DNA from: Anaerorhabdus sp036636695 | Lineage (GTDB): Bacteria; Bacillota_I; Bacilli_A; Erysipelotrichales; Erysipelotrichaceae | Strand: one strand, 5' to 3' | Length of the DNA stretch: 64,000 nt | Assembly (NCBI RefSeq): GCF_036636695.1 | Contig: NZ_JAVWNW010000006.1 | Shown: positions 7,130 through 15,639 of the stretch, in pieces | How the letters are laid out: every line of letters begins with the position of its first letter | Numbering within the stretch: position 1 is the stretch's first letter | Notes under the pieces: model-generated | Seen by the model: only the letters and a program-made list of their open reading frames with translations | What the model was told of the DNA's origin: nothing | The model's database searches: none | Translations under genes and position numbers: made by a program

Positions 7130-8170
7130 TTAAATATGAATGATACAACGATAAGTATTAGGAGAGCTTGCACGATCAAATGCTTTTGTGCAATCTGCAC
7201 TTTCATAACGTGAATCAATTAAAGCTTCCATATCTACCATACCAAGGGCAATGAGTTTAGTTGCACGTAAATTGCTTTCCATTGTTGGACTTACAGTACC
7301 AATAATTTCATATTCTTTACTATGCAATTTATCCATATCAACACCTACTGGTTCTTTACTATCTTGAGAACTATAAGCAACCAAGCGACCGTAAGGAGCT
7401 AACATTCCAATAGCATCAGGCCAGATTTTAGGAGTAGCGATGGCATTAATAACAACATCTGCGCCCTTATTATTTGTAAGTTCTTTAATACGAGCAACAG
7501 CATCTTCAGTTGATGGATCTACTGTTACATCAGCTCCCATTTCAGTAGCTTTCAATCTTCTTGCTTGATCAACTTCACTAACAATGACATAAGCCCCTCT
7601 TAGTTTAGCTAAACGAACATGAAGCATACCCATAATTCCTGCACCAATAACAACAACAACATCCCCAAATTCAACACGTGCTTTTTCAATACTATGAACA
7701 CAACAAGCAAGTGGTTCAGTTAATGCGAAATGGTCAAAGTTTGCATTATCAGGAATTTTGCATAATTGCCAAGAAGGTACTGCAAGATATTTTGCTAATC
7801 CACCACCAATAATTGGTCCAGGGAAATTAACACGTTTCTTTGCCTTCATACTATTCTTACAACTACTGCCTTTTCCTGTTTTGCAATATTCACATTCACC
7901 ACAATATCCAAGTGTAGCGATTACTTTATCACCCACTTTATATTCACGAACATCATCACCGACAGCTATAACAACTCCCGCGTTTTCATGTCCACCTAAT
8001 AAAGGGAATCCAAAGTTTTTTGCACCGCTATATACACGTTGTTCTACTGTACATAATGAACAAGAATGAACTTCATATAATACTTCATTCGGCCCGATTT
8101 TTGGCATTTCTAAATCTTGAATTTCAAGCGTTTTAACTGCCGTTACAACAATTGCCTTATTTTCTGACAT
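7130..8170 (-). CDS. Zinc-dependent medium-chain alcohol/polyol dehydrogenase
   Basis: Starting at ATG (MSENKAIVV) gives 346 residues; AGGAAAGG lies upstream inside the preceding gene. The MDR-family zinc site is visible (CSLC near the N-terminus, then GGHENAG). The structural zinc cluster CGECEYCKTGKGSSC follows, then the Rossmann motif VVVIGAGIMGMLHV for NAD(P)H. The sequence type is closest to sorbitol, galactitol-phosphate or threonine dehydrogenases. It is the last gene of the first PTS operon, after a class II aldolase, so it probably oxidises a phosphorylated or free polyol (or reduces a ketose) brought in by that PTS. The exact substrate cannot be read from the sequence. Confidence 0.88.
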   Translation of the reverse strand: MSENKAIVVTAVKTLEIQDLEMPKIGPNEVLYEVHSCSLCTVEQRVYSGAKNFGFPLLGGHENAGVVIAVGDDVREYKVGDKVIATLGYCGECEYCKTGKGSSCKNSMKAKKRVNFPGPIIGGGLAKYLAVPSWQLCKIPDNANFDHFALTEPLACCVHSIEKARVEFGDVVVVIGAGIMGMLHVRLAKLRGAYVIVSEVDQARRLKATEMGADVTVDPSTEDAVARIKELTNNKGADVVINAIATPKIWPDAIGMLAPYGRLVAYSSQDSKEPVGVDMDKLHSKEYEIIGTVSPTMESNLRATKLIALGMVDMEALIDSRYESADCTKAFDRASSPNTYRCIIHI

Positions 8171-8174
8171 ACTG

Positions 8175-9014
8175 TTACCAAGCCTTTCCTTCACTACCTA
8201 AAATGCGAATGTAGTGAGATAATTTATCCTTATATCCTTTAGCGATATATTTATAGAATCCATATAATCCATAACCTGTTAAGTCAGCACTATTCAATTC
8301 ATCGATTGCCGCTTGACGTAAATCAATTGAAAGATTTACTTTGCAAATTCCAAGTTTTGCAGCTTTTGCAAGATTTTCATCTCCTGTACCAGAACCGCCA
8401 TGTAATACTAGAGGAACTGAAACTTTTTTAGCAATTTCTTCTAATAATTCAAAACGAATGAATGGTTCACCTTTATAGAAACCATGTGCTGTTCCAATTG
8501 CTACTGCTAAGCAATCTACACCTGTTTCTTCAACATATTTTGCTGCTTGATCTGGTTCTGTTAAATTTTCATAACCATCAACAGCATAAGTTTCTCCACC
8601 ACCAACATGTCCTAATTCTGCTTCTACTGAAACATTAACTGCATGAGCAACTTTTACAAGTTCCTTAACTTCTGCAACATTTTCTTCGAATGATAATTTA
8701 GAACGGTCAACCATGATTGAAGTAAATCCAGCACGAATACCCATTACACATTCATCATAAGATCCACCATGATCTAAGTTAATTGCAACTGGAACACTTG
8801 CTCTAATTGCGATATCTTGCATGATACGTCCAAAATAACAAATATCTGGATTTGGATTTGAATGAATTGGTACACCAATAATAATTGGTGAATTCAATTC
8901 CTCTGCCGCTTCAATACATGCACGCAAATTGTGTTCATTGTCCACATTTGGTGCTGCGACTGCATAATGACCTTCTTTGGCTTTGTCTAGGATTTCTTTC
9001 ATTGTTACTAACAT
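8175..9014 (-). CDS. Class II (zinc) ketose-bisphosphate aldolase
   Basis: The 279-residue protein has the class II aldolase motifs NLDHGG (catalytic Asp and zinc His), EAELGHVGGGE, GTAHGFYKG (zinc His), LHGGSGT (zinc His) and KVNLSIDLR (phosphate loop). The family cleaves fructose-1,6- or tagatose-1,6-bisphosphate, or related ketose phosphates, to triose phosphates. Length agrees with GatY/KbaY/FbaA-type enzymes. It overlaps no upstream gene but its end leads into the dehydrogenase RBS. Being in a PTS operon rather than next to glycolytic genes, it is more likely a pathway-specific aldolase than the housekeeping one. No kinase gene for the ketose-phosphate lies in the operon. Confidence 0.92.
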   Translation of the reverse strand: MLVTMKEILDKAKEGHYAVAAPNVDNEHNLRACIEAAEELNSPIIIGVPIHSNPNPDICYFGRIMQDIAIRASVPVAINLDHGGSYDECVMGIRAGFTSIMVDRSKLSFEENVAEVKELVKVAHAVNVSVEAELGHVGGGETYAVDGYENLTEPDQAAKYVEETGVDCLAVAIGTAHGFYKGEPFIRFELLEEIAKKVSVPLVLHGGSGTGDENLAKAAKLGICKVNLSIDLRQAAIDELNSADLTGYGLYGFYKYIAKGYKDKLSHYIRILGSEGKAW

Positions 9015-9045
9015 AAACTAGTTCCTCCTTTTTTCTATACTCTAG

Positions 9046-10644
9046 TTAAACTAATATTCCTGTTAAACCACCAATTACACCAATTGCAACAAGAATTAAC
9101 ATGATTTTTGTTGAAGAAACACCTTTATCTGTTAACTTGTAGCATCCTAATGTAAGAATTAATGGTAGTAAGCCTGGAACGATGACATCAAATAATTGAG
9201 TTTGAAGATTGAATGAAGTTTGATTTACACTCAATACAATTCCTGTATTTACAGTAACAAAGCTAGCAACCAATGCTCCAATAACAACGCAACCCATTAC
9301 TTTAGCTGCATCAATAATTTTGTTAATTAAACCACTTTCCAATAAAGCTAGAATCGCTTCACTTCCCTTACGATATCCAAGCATGTAAGAGAAATAACAC
9401 ATTGCAACAACAATCACTGTGATGATAATGAAGTACAAGATTGGTCCTAAGATATTTCCATCCATTGCCATTCCAATAAAGAATGTTAATAGAAGTGGAA
9501 CAAGAATTCCTTGACAAACTGTATCACCAATACCTGATAATGGACCCATTAAACTTGTTTTAACAGCAGTTAATGCACCTTCATCGATATCTGTTGCACC
9601 TTGGAAACGTTTTTCTTCCATTGCAGCGATAAGACCTGGAATCATAGCTGCAAATTGTGGTGCTGTATTGAAGAATCCTGTATGACGTTGCATTGCTTCT
9701 GCCATTTCAGGAGAACCTTCTTTGTATAATTTTTTAAATATAGGAACCATGGCATGACAGAATCCAATACCTTGCATTCTTTCATAGTTGTAACATGCTT
9801 GAGCATGGAATCCCCAGTTGATACAAGATTGAATCAAATCACGTTTTGTGATTAAACCAGAAGTTGGTGGCGTATCTCCAGCACTTGAGAAACTTAGAGA
9901 AATTGGTTCACCATCTTTATTTTGACCATACATGTATAGAATCGCGATTATTAATGCGATGAATGCCATACTGATAGTATTTAATCCGAAATATTGAATC
10001 AATAAGAAACCAATAAAGAAATATACTTTTGCTTGACCTTGGAATATTGTTTTAAGTGTTAATCCCAACCCTAATGCTGGTAACATACCACCAATGATAA
10101 TCAATGCTCCAAGAACATTTGCACCTAAGAAGTTTAAGATACCTTGAATAAATTCAGTTCCGAAATAAATGATAATAAATACTGGAACTGCTGAAATTAG
10201 GAATAAAAATCCTTGTGGAATTAATACGTTTACAATCCAGAATTTACTTGCTTTACCTTCTCTAGCATAACGATCTGCTAAAGGTACAAACATTGTAGAT
10301 AATCCTAAACGTCCAAACCATAACATGGTACCAAGTAATCCTAAAGGAACTGCAACAGCCATTGATGCTTCAATTGGTTGTCCCCCTACAATTCCTAATG
10401 ATGTAGCAACGATACAAGCTAATGTTGAATCACTTGATAGTGATCCACCTGTTGATAAGCTGCCCATATACATTAAGTTAACTGATGCTCCAATTTGTGT
10501 ACCTAGTACTGGATTACCTAAAATTAATCCTACGAAGAACCCTGAAACCATTGGTTTACACAAGGTGAAGAATCCTACCCCAATCAGTGTTGAACTTGCT
10601 AGGAAATAGATTAAACTAATTAATATAGCTTGAATCAGACTCAT
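9046..10644 (-). CDS. Mannose-family PTS EIIC-EIID fusion permease
   Basis: A 532-residue membrane protein joining two normally separate subunits. Residues 1 to about 245 are EIIC (PTS sorbose/mannose type: multiple helices, GASVNLMYMG, VAVPLGLLG). A polar linker of about 20 residues (around PISLSFSSAGDTPP) follows. Residues from about 266 are EIID, with the usual start NWGFHAQACYNYERMQGIGFCHA, then GPLSGIGDTV and a C-terminal membrane segment. It forms the transport channel for a sugar phosphorylated by the IIB encoded upstream. The reading frame is uninterrupted over the junction. The second mannose-type PTS in this window keeps IIC and IID as separate genes. Confidence 0.92.
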   Translation of the reverse strand: MSLIQAILISLIYFLASSTLIGVGFFTLCKPMVSGFFVGLILGNPVLGTQIGASVNLMYMGSLSTGGSLSSDSTLACIVATSLGIVGGQPIEASMAVAVPLGLLGTMLWFGRLGLSTMFVPLADRYAREGKASKFWIVNVLIPQGFLFLISAVPVFIIIYFGTEFIQGILNFLGANVLGALIIIGGMLPALGLGLTLKTIFQGQAKVYFFIGFLLIQYFGLNTISMAFIALIIAILYMYGQNKDGEPISLSFSSAGDTPPTSGLITKRDLIQSCINWGFHAQACYNYERMQGIGFCHAMVPIFKKLYKEGSPEMAEAMQRHTGFFNTAPQFAAMIPGLIAAMEEKRFQGATDIDEGALTAVKTSLMGPLSGIGDTVCQGILVPLLLTFFIGMAMDGNILGPILYFIIITVIVVAMCYFSYMLGYRKGSEAILALLESGLINKIIDAAKVMGCVVIGALVASFVTVNTGIVLSVNQTSFNLQTQLFDVIVPGLLPLILTLGCYKLTDKGVSSTKIMLILVAIGVIGGLTGILV

Positions 10645-10671
10645 ATTTTATCCCTCCTTATGAGTTTATAA

Positions 10672-11151
10672 TTATTTCATTATCTTTAATAAATCGATTG
10701 GTTTATCATCAGGTACCAACTGGAACACAATTTCTACCCCGTGATCAATTAATCGTTTCATACATCCAACTTCATCATCATTTGCGAATACATTTTTAAC
10801 AAATTGTTTACGCGTATTGTTAGACCCCATACCGCCAAGAATAATTTTTTTAATATTTATTCCTTGATCAACTAGCTCTTCTAGTCTTTCTGGAGTTTTA
10901 ACAAGAATTATGACATCATTACCTTTTGGATTATCTTCATTTAGCCATTCCACTGCATCTGCAGGTGTTTTAATCACAAGTTCAATATTAGTTGGTGCTG
11001 AAGCTTTATAAATTCTTTGCATCATTATATTATTGCTTAATGCTTCATCAATAATTAAGATTGATTGTGCTTTAATTGTTTTAATCCAAGCTGTAATAAC
11101 TTGTCCATGAATTAAACGATCATCGATTCGTGCGAGTACGACATTTTTCAT
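10672..11151 (-). CDS. Mannose-family PTS EIIB
   Basis: A 159-residue cytoplasmic EIIB of the mannose/fructose/sorbose family: ARIDDRLIHGQVITAW contains the phosphorylated His (about residue 15) in the conserved RLIHGQV. VKTPERLEELVDQG and GGMGSNNTRKQ are also family features. It receives phosphate from the IIA encoded upstream and passes it to sugar entering through the fused IIC-IID encoded downstream. Its ATG lies behind GGAGGTGAAAAT. Confidence 0.95.
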   Translation of the reverse strand: MKNVVLARIDDRLIHGQVITAWIKTIKAQSILIIDEALSNNIMMQRIYKASAPTNIELVIKTPADAVEWLNEDNPKGNDVIILVKTPERLEELVDQGINIKKIILGGMGSNNTRKQFVKNVFANDDEVGCMKRLIDHGVEIVFQLVPDDKPIDLLKIMK

Positions 11152-11169
11152 ATTTTCACCTCCTGCCTT

Positions 11170-11562
11170 TTATATAATCTCGTTTATATAGACAAAACTT
11201 GTCGGGCCAATTTCTTTGATTGTTTTGCAGAGCTCGTCTATTCCCATGATTTTTCTTGATGTTACAATTTCTAAATAAATAGGTAAGTTTATACCTGTTA
11301 TGTGATGAAACTTATATTTGTCCATTAATGATGAAACTACATTAAATGGAGTTCCATACATTAAATCTGTTAAAACCAATACGCTTGACTCCTCCGTTCC
11401 TTTTTTGATTGCTTCTTCAATTATTGCTTTGAACTTATCAATATCATCACCGGCATGTAGTCCAAAGGCTTTTACATTATCCACTTCCCCCGCTATAAGT
11501 TCGGCACTCTTCACCAAGCTTTCCGATAATGTTCCGTGGGATACAACAATTATTTCGATCAT
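11170..11562 (-). CDS. Mannose-family PTS EIIA
   Basis: A 130-residue EIIA domain. VVSHGTLSESLVKSAELIAG carries the phospho-accepting His at residue 9, and LVLTDLMYGTPFNVVS is the family's second conserved block. It takes phosphate from HPr. First gene of the IIA-IIB-IIC/IID-aldolase-dehydrogenase operon, divergent from a LevR-like regulator. The start is preceded by a weak site (AGGAAATCGTGG), so translation initiation may be modest. Confidence 0.93.
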   Translation of the reverse strand: MIEIIVVSHGTLSESLVKSAELIAGEVDNVKAFGLHAGDDIDKFKAIIEEAIKKGTEESSVLVLTDLMYGTPFNVVSSLMDKYKFHHITGINLPIYLEIVTSRKIMGIDELCKTIKEIGPTSFVYINEII

Positions 11563-11651
11563 AGTTTTTTTCCACGATTTCCTTTCTTGAGTATTACGTT
11601 ACAGCACCAATTTTTTTAAGTCAAAATTTGTGAAATTATCACAAAGCTACC

Positions 11652-11786
11652 TTGTGTGTAATTAAAATTACATAAAAAAAGCCTTTTACATGGCTTCTAT
11701 ATGTGAAATATTTAACATTTGACACCGATTACCTTTTGTGTGTAATATTAAATCAATTACTACAAGAACTTTTACACACAATGTAC
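11652..11786. promoter_or_regulatory. Three copies of TTGTGTGTAA in the PTS/LevR divergent promoter region
   Basis: The 10-mer TTGTGTGTAA occurs on the plus strand at about 11652-11661 and 11736-11745 and exactly inverted (TTACACACAA) at about 11772-11781. The first two are both preceded by ACCTT. They lie in the 303-bp gap between the PTS operon and its divergent PRD regulator, where operators are expected. Binding by that regulator is inference. I found no sigma-54 TGGCAC/TTGC element here. Confidence 0.5.
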
Positions 11787-11864
11787 AATTTATGATTTAG
11801 TTATCTACCTATTTGTCCAACTATTAACAAAATTCTGCACGAATTGTTTTGAAAGGAAAATAAT

Positions 11865-14231
11865 ATGAAACTATCTAATCGTGAACAAGAAATAAGAGAG
11901 TACATTTATAATCACACCGAGAAACAGGTAAAGAAGAATAATTTAGCCGATATCGGTCAAGATGCTCAAACAATCAGTAATGAGCTTTTTCTAGACCGTG
12001 CCAATGTTTCTAGAATGCTCAACAAACTTTGTCGAGAAAATTTAATTTCTAAAATATTAGGAAGACCTTCGCTCTTCTTTTCAAAAGAAGTAATTAATAA
12101 TCACTATCCTAACTTTTATTGTTCCGATGTTTTCCCAACAAAAGACAATTTTCTTCAATCAATTAATGAGGAAATAGAAGAAGCTATTTCTAGCATTGAT
12201 CCTTTCAAAACCGTTATTGGTTATAATACCTTTGAAAGTCTATATATGCCTATTCAACGAATGAAAGCAGCTATCGCTTATCCTAACAATCCACTTCCTT
12301 GCATTATTTTTGGCGACCGTGGTACTGGCAAGCAATCACTCATCATGCGCTTATTTGAATATGGGATGGCCAAAAATATATTTCGTAATACTTCTGATTT
12401 TGTAGAATTTAATTGCCAAGACATCGATATAAATGACATTGTTAATGATTGGTTTAAAAATAAAAAATGCAATAATAAAATGATTGTATTCTACAACTTT
12501 GAGAATTTGAATTCAACCAGTCAATTTTATTTAGGCCGTCTTTTATCAAATTTAAGTATGTATAAAAATTATAACTGCAGTATTGTCTTAGCTACAAGCA
12601 GTAGCCGTTTTGCTGAGAAGTTTAAGTATAGACACCTTGTACCACTTATCATCAGAATCCCCACGTTCGAACAAAGAACAATTAAAGAAAGAATGTGTCT
12701 TGTTCTCGATATTCTCCAAAAAGAAGCTGACAATATTAACCGCACAATACAAATCACAAAGAATGTATTAAACTGTTTTATCATGTCAATCTATAAAGAA
12801 AACATTTTCGAGTTAAAGCGCGAAATAAAAATCGCTATTGCCACAGCCTTGCTTAATCACAATAAATCACCGCTTGAAATTACCTTTGATGATTTAAGTG
12901 ATGAACTGCTTATTCATATTGCTAATGTAAATAATCATATCGACGAATTAAGTAATATTTATTCATTGCTCAATAAAAACTACTTTGCAATTACACCCCA
13001 TGTAAATAGCCCTTATCGCAAAATGATTTTCAGTCAATTACTCTATGTCTCTAAAGATCAAATTGCACTGGTTGATTCAAATGAAGCTCTTAAAAATGAA
13101 ATTACTACGATTTATGAATTATGTAGTTTAAGTATTAAAAAAGCTCTCAACACACCACTAACCACCTTAACTGCTTCCTCTACACGTGATTATTACTATT
13201 TATTGAATGAAACATTAAGCAATGAGTCTTTCACAAAAAATGATCAGTTATATTCTGGCTTACTAACACACATTAGTGAAGTCATTGAAAGCTTGAAAAA
13301 ACTAAGTTATCAGTATTATAAAGTAAATAATTTAAAACTCAATCCTGCTATTATGACTACACTTGATACTGTAGAAAATTTATTAAATACAACTTACAAT
13401 GTGGAATTACCAGAACAAGAAAAATATTTTTTAAGTGAATATATCTCGCTCGCAAACTGTATTGCAGAAAATCATGAGATACCATTATTATTAATATTCT
13501 CTAATCCAAGCACTACAAAAAACTATTCCCTCTTTATCGATTCATTAAAAACTCCAGTAAAACATTACAGCATTGATATTGGTTTATATAATTTTGTAAA
13601 AAAGAAAAATGAACTTATCCAGTTATTAAATAAAATGGAGAGTACCGTAGGAATACTTGTTCTTACAGATGAACGATTGTCTGATGAAATTATGAACTGT
13701 ATTAATGAACATTGCACTCGTGCTGTTTATGTTGAAAACACAAGCATTCATACCATTCCACAAATTCTTAAAAAACTTGAAGATAAATCTACCCTCATTG
13801 AAGATTTCAAGGATTTCAATAATTCAATTTTAGATGAATCTATTGATATGAACAATCTCGATATTCTTGACTTGATACGAAATGAAATTTTGATTAAGTC
13901 ACTTTCATTTTTAAATCCAGATAAAGTAATGCATCTTGCAAAAGAATCCTTTGATGGAATTATTAATGACTTAGATATTATCTACGATGATATCCTCATG
14001 GTAAAATACATTGTACATATGGCCTTTGTCGTTGAACGCATTATTCGCAATCAACCTGCTAGTTATAAGAAAGTGAATGAATTTGTAAGAAATAATGGTG
14101 ATGTATTAAAAATATTAGAAAAGAATGTTGAGGATATAGAAAATCAATTCGGTATTAAAATACCACTGAGTGAATTAGTTTATTTATGTCAAATCTTTAT
14201 TGGCGCAATGGAAAACAATCGTGCTAATTAA
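11865..14231 (+). CDS. LevR-like PRD transcriptional regulator with degenerate AAA+ and EIIA domains
   Basis: A 788-residue regulator. An N-terminal winged helix spans residues 1-70 (DRANVSRMLNKLCRENLI). A sigma-54-activator-like AAA+ domain follows with Walker A GDRGTGKQS near residue 150. Next come a helical PRD-like region (about 440-530), a mannose-EIIA-like domain (about 540-640) and a C-terminal PRD (about 670-775) with HMAFVVERI. Compared with LevR, Walker B reads IVFYNFENL instead of an LFLDE-type motif, no GAFTGA loop is visible, and the EIIA-like segment IFSNPSTTKNY lacks the phospho-His. It is therefore probably a PTS-responsive regulator that no longer activates sigma-54. It faces the PTS operon it most likely controls. 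Confidence 0.85.
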   Translation: MKLSNREQEIREYIYNHTEKQVKKNNLADIGQDAQTISNELFLDRANVSRMLNKLCRENLISKILGRPSLFFSKEVINNHYPNFYCSDVFPTKDNFLQSINEEIEEAISSIDPFKTVIGYNTFESLYMPIQRMKAAIAYPNNPLPCIIFGDRGTGKQSLIMRLFEYGMAKNIFRNTSDFVEFNCQDIDINDIVNDWFKNKKCNNKMIVFYNFENLNSTSQFYLGRLLSNLSMYKNYNCSIVLATSSSRFAEKFKYRHLVPLIIRIPTFEQRTIKERMCLVLDILQKEADNINRTIQITKNVLNCFIMSIYKENIFELKREIKIAIATALLNHNKSPLEITFDDLSDELLIHIANVNNHIDELSNIYSLLNKNYFAITPHVNSPYRKMIFSQLLYVSKDQIALVDSNEALKNEITTIYELCSLSIKKALNTPLTTLTASSTRDYYYLLNETLSNESFTKNDQLYSGLLTHISEVIESLKKLSYQYYKVNNLKLNPAIMTTLDTVENLLNTTYNVELPEQEKYFLSEYISLANCIAENHEIPLLLIFSNPSTTKNYSLFIDSLKTPVKHYSIDIGLYNFVKKKNELIQLLNKMESTVGILVLTDERLSDEIMNCINEHCTRAVYVENTSIHTIPQILKKLEDKSTLIEDFKDFNNSILDESIDMNNLDILDLIRNEILIKSLSFLNPDKVMHLAKESFDGIINDLDIIYDDILMVKYIVHMAFVVERIIRNQPASYKKVNEFVRNNGDVLKILEKNVEDIENQFGIKIPLSELVYLCQIFIGAMENNRAN

Positions 14232-14266
14232 ATAAGTCGAGCCTGTTTGCTCGACTTATTTTTTTG
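14232..14266. terminator. Terminator between convergent levR-like and M20 genes
   Basis: AATAAGTCGAGC and GCTCGACTTATT form a 12-bp stem with a 6-nt loop and a T run on the plus strand. On the minus strand TTATTTAATT follows, so it may act in both directions. It overlaps the end of the M20 gene. Confidence 0.88.
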
Positions 14267-15449
14267 CCGCATAACTTATAGCGTACCCTACTGTCGCTTT
14301 AACCCCAACAAGTAATGCATCTTCATCTATATCAAAAAATTCACTATGATGTTCAGCCCCAGCACCTTTCTCATCGTTTTTGATACCTAAGAATGCGAAG
14401 ATAGATGGATATGTTCGTGCATATGTAGAAAACGATTCTGAAGCTAGCCAAGGAACACAGGACGCTAGACACGATGAATCTATAAAACTAGGTAATACTT
14501 GTTTTGCGAATTGACTACATTTTGCGTCTGTTTTAATTGGTCTTCCTAATACACGTGTTCTTTCATCAAACTCAACACTACATCCATACATAGCCGCTGT
14601 ATGTTCACACACCGGCTTAAATGCAGTTACTGCCTTATTGCCTTCTTCTTCGTTAAAGAAGCGGAAAGTACCTAGTATTTTCGCTTCATCACTGAAGACA
14701 TTCATTGTTCCTCCGCCTTCAATTGTTGTAATGCCTAGTGTCACTGTTTCATTCGCATCAATTTTATTTTCGAATACACCCGCTAAATTCACAACAATAT
14801 TGGCAGCTACAAATACGGGGTTCTTTGATAAGTCAGGTCTTGACCCATGTCCACCCTTACCAATTACTTTTACAATTGCCCCGGCAATACCAGCCATTCG
14901 TGGACCTTCATCTACACATATTTTTCCTGATTCAAGTTTATTGTAAACATGGATAGCCCACACCGTATCTACTGTTTTATCACTTAAATAATTAATGATT
15001 GGTACTGAACCTTTTTTTCTCCCCGATTCTTCTCCTTGTTCAAAACAAAAGTAATAAGTACCTACAAGTTGATCTTTAATTTGTTTTAATACTTTCATAC
15101 TTGCAAGAAGCATAGCCGCATGAGCATCATGTCCACAAGCATGGCATGTATCTGGATTATTTGAGATACATGTCCTTTCATATTTCAAATTCTTTTTGTT
15201 TTCCTTAACAGCTAACGCATCAATATCTGCTCGCATTGCAACTACTTTACCAGGTTTTCCCGTCACTAGTCTTGCTACTAATGACGTCGTAGAAACTATC
15301 TCGTAATCAAATCCCATGTTTTCAATTTCATTTTTAATAAACGCAAACGTTTGAACTTCTTCATCACTAATTTCAGCTAAGCGATGTAATGTTCTTCTTG
15401 TTTCAATTACATATTCATTAACTTGCCCAAATTCTCTTTCAAACTTCAT
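14256..15449 (-). CDS. M20-family amidohydrolase (N-acyl-amino-acid deacylase like), copy 1
   Basis: A 397-residue M20D-type metallohydrolase with MRADIDALAV, the metal site CGHDAHAAMLL, the catalytic pair EQGEE, and GKGGHGSRPDLS in the dimerisation domain. This family removes acyl groups from N-acyl amino acids or hydrolyses related amides; a signal peptide is absent, so it is cytoplasmic. It is strongly similar to the second M20 gene at 16811-18031, and the two flank a membrane transporter. It has its own TATAAT promoter and follows a terminator, so it is probably a separate unit. The substrate is unknown; N-acylated cysteine conjugates are a possibility given the adjacent C-S lyase. Confidence 0.9.
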   Translation of the reverse strand: MKFEREFGQVNEYVIETRRTLHRLAEISDEEVQTFAFIKNEIENMGFDYEIVSTTSLVARLVTGKPGKVVAMRADIDALAVKENKKNLKYERTCISNNPDTCHACGHDAHAAMLLASMKVLKQIKDQLVGTYYFCFEQGEESGRKKGSVPIINYLSDKTVDTVWAIHVYNKLESGKICVDEGPRMAGIAGAIVKVIGKGGHGSRPDLSKNPVFVAANIVVNLAGVFENKIDANETVTLGITTIEGGGTMNVFSDEAKILGTFRFFNEEEGNKAVTAFKPVCEHTAAMYGCSVEFDERTRVLGRPIKTDAKCSQFAKQVLPSFIDSSCLASCVPWLASESFSTYARTYPSIFAFLGIKNDEKGAGAEHHSEFFDIDEDALLVGVKATVGYAISYAAKK

Positions 15450-15514
15450 TATTACCCCTCCTCATTACTTTTTAGTTCTATAAATTATTATTTAAAGTCA
15501 TCTAAGATACTTGC

Positions 15515-15520
15515 ATTATA
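15515..15520 (-). promoter_or_regulatory. -10 element for the M20 copy-1 gene
   Basis: TATAAT on the minus strand, with only a poor -35 (TTTCTT at 17 bp). It lies 66 bp before the ATG and just after the upstream terminator. Confidence 0.45.
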
Positions 15521-15533
15521 GTCTCACAAAATT

Positions 15534-15560
15534 AAAAAAGAAAGTGTATTTAACTTTCTT
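15534..15560 (-). terminator. Terminator after the transporter gene
   Basis: AAGAAAGT and ACTTTCTT pair over 8 bp on the minus strand, followed by TTTTTT, 80 bp after the transporter stop. It separates the transporter-M20-PatB unit from M20 copy 1. Confidence 0.7.
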
Positions 15561-15639
15561 CATTTGGTAAAATTTGTAATTTTCATACATTTTTTAACAA
15601 TTAAATAAGTTTAACTTTACACTTTCTTCATTTGTAACC

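Noticed and set aside
11674..11697. Short hairpin AGCC...GGCT with a T run on the minus strand upstream of the PTS operon
   Set aside because: Only a 4-bp stem; too weak to call a terminator or attenuator.
11590..11864. Sigma-54 promoter for the PTS operon, expected with a LevR-type regulator
   Set aside because: No TGGCAC-N5-TTGC-like element was found on either strand, and the regulator lacks a GAFTGA motif.
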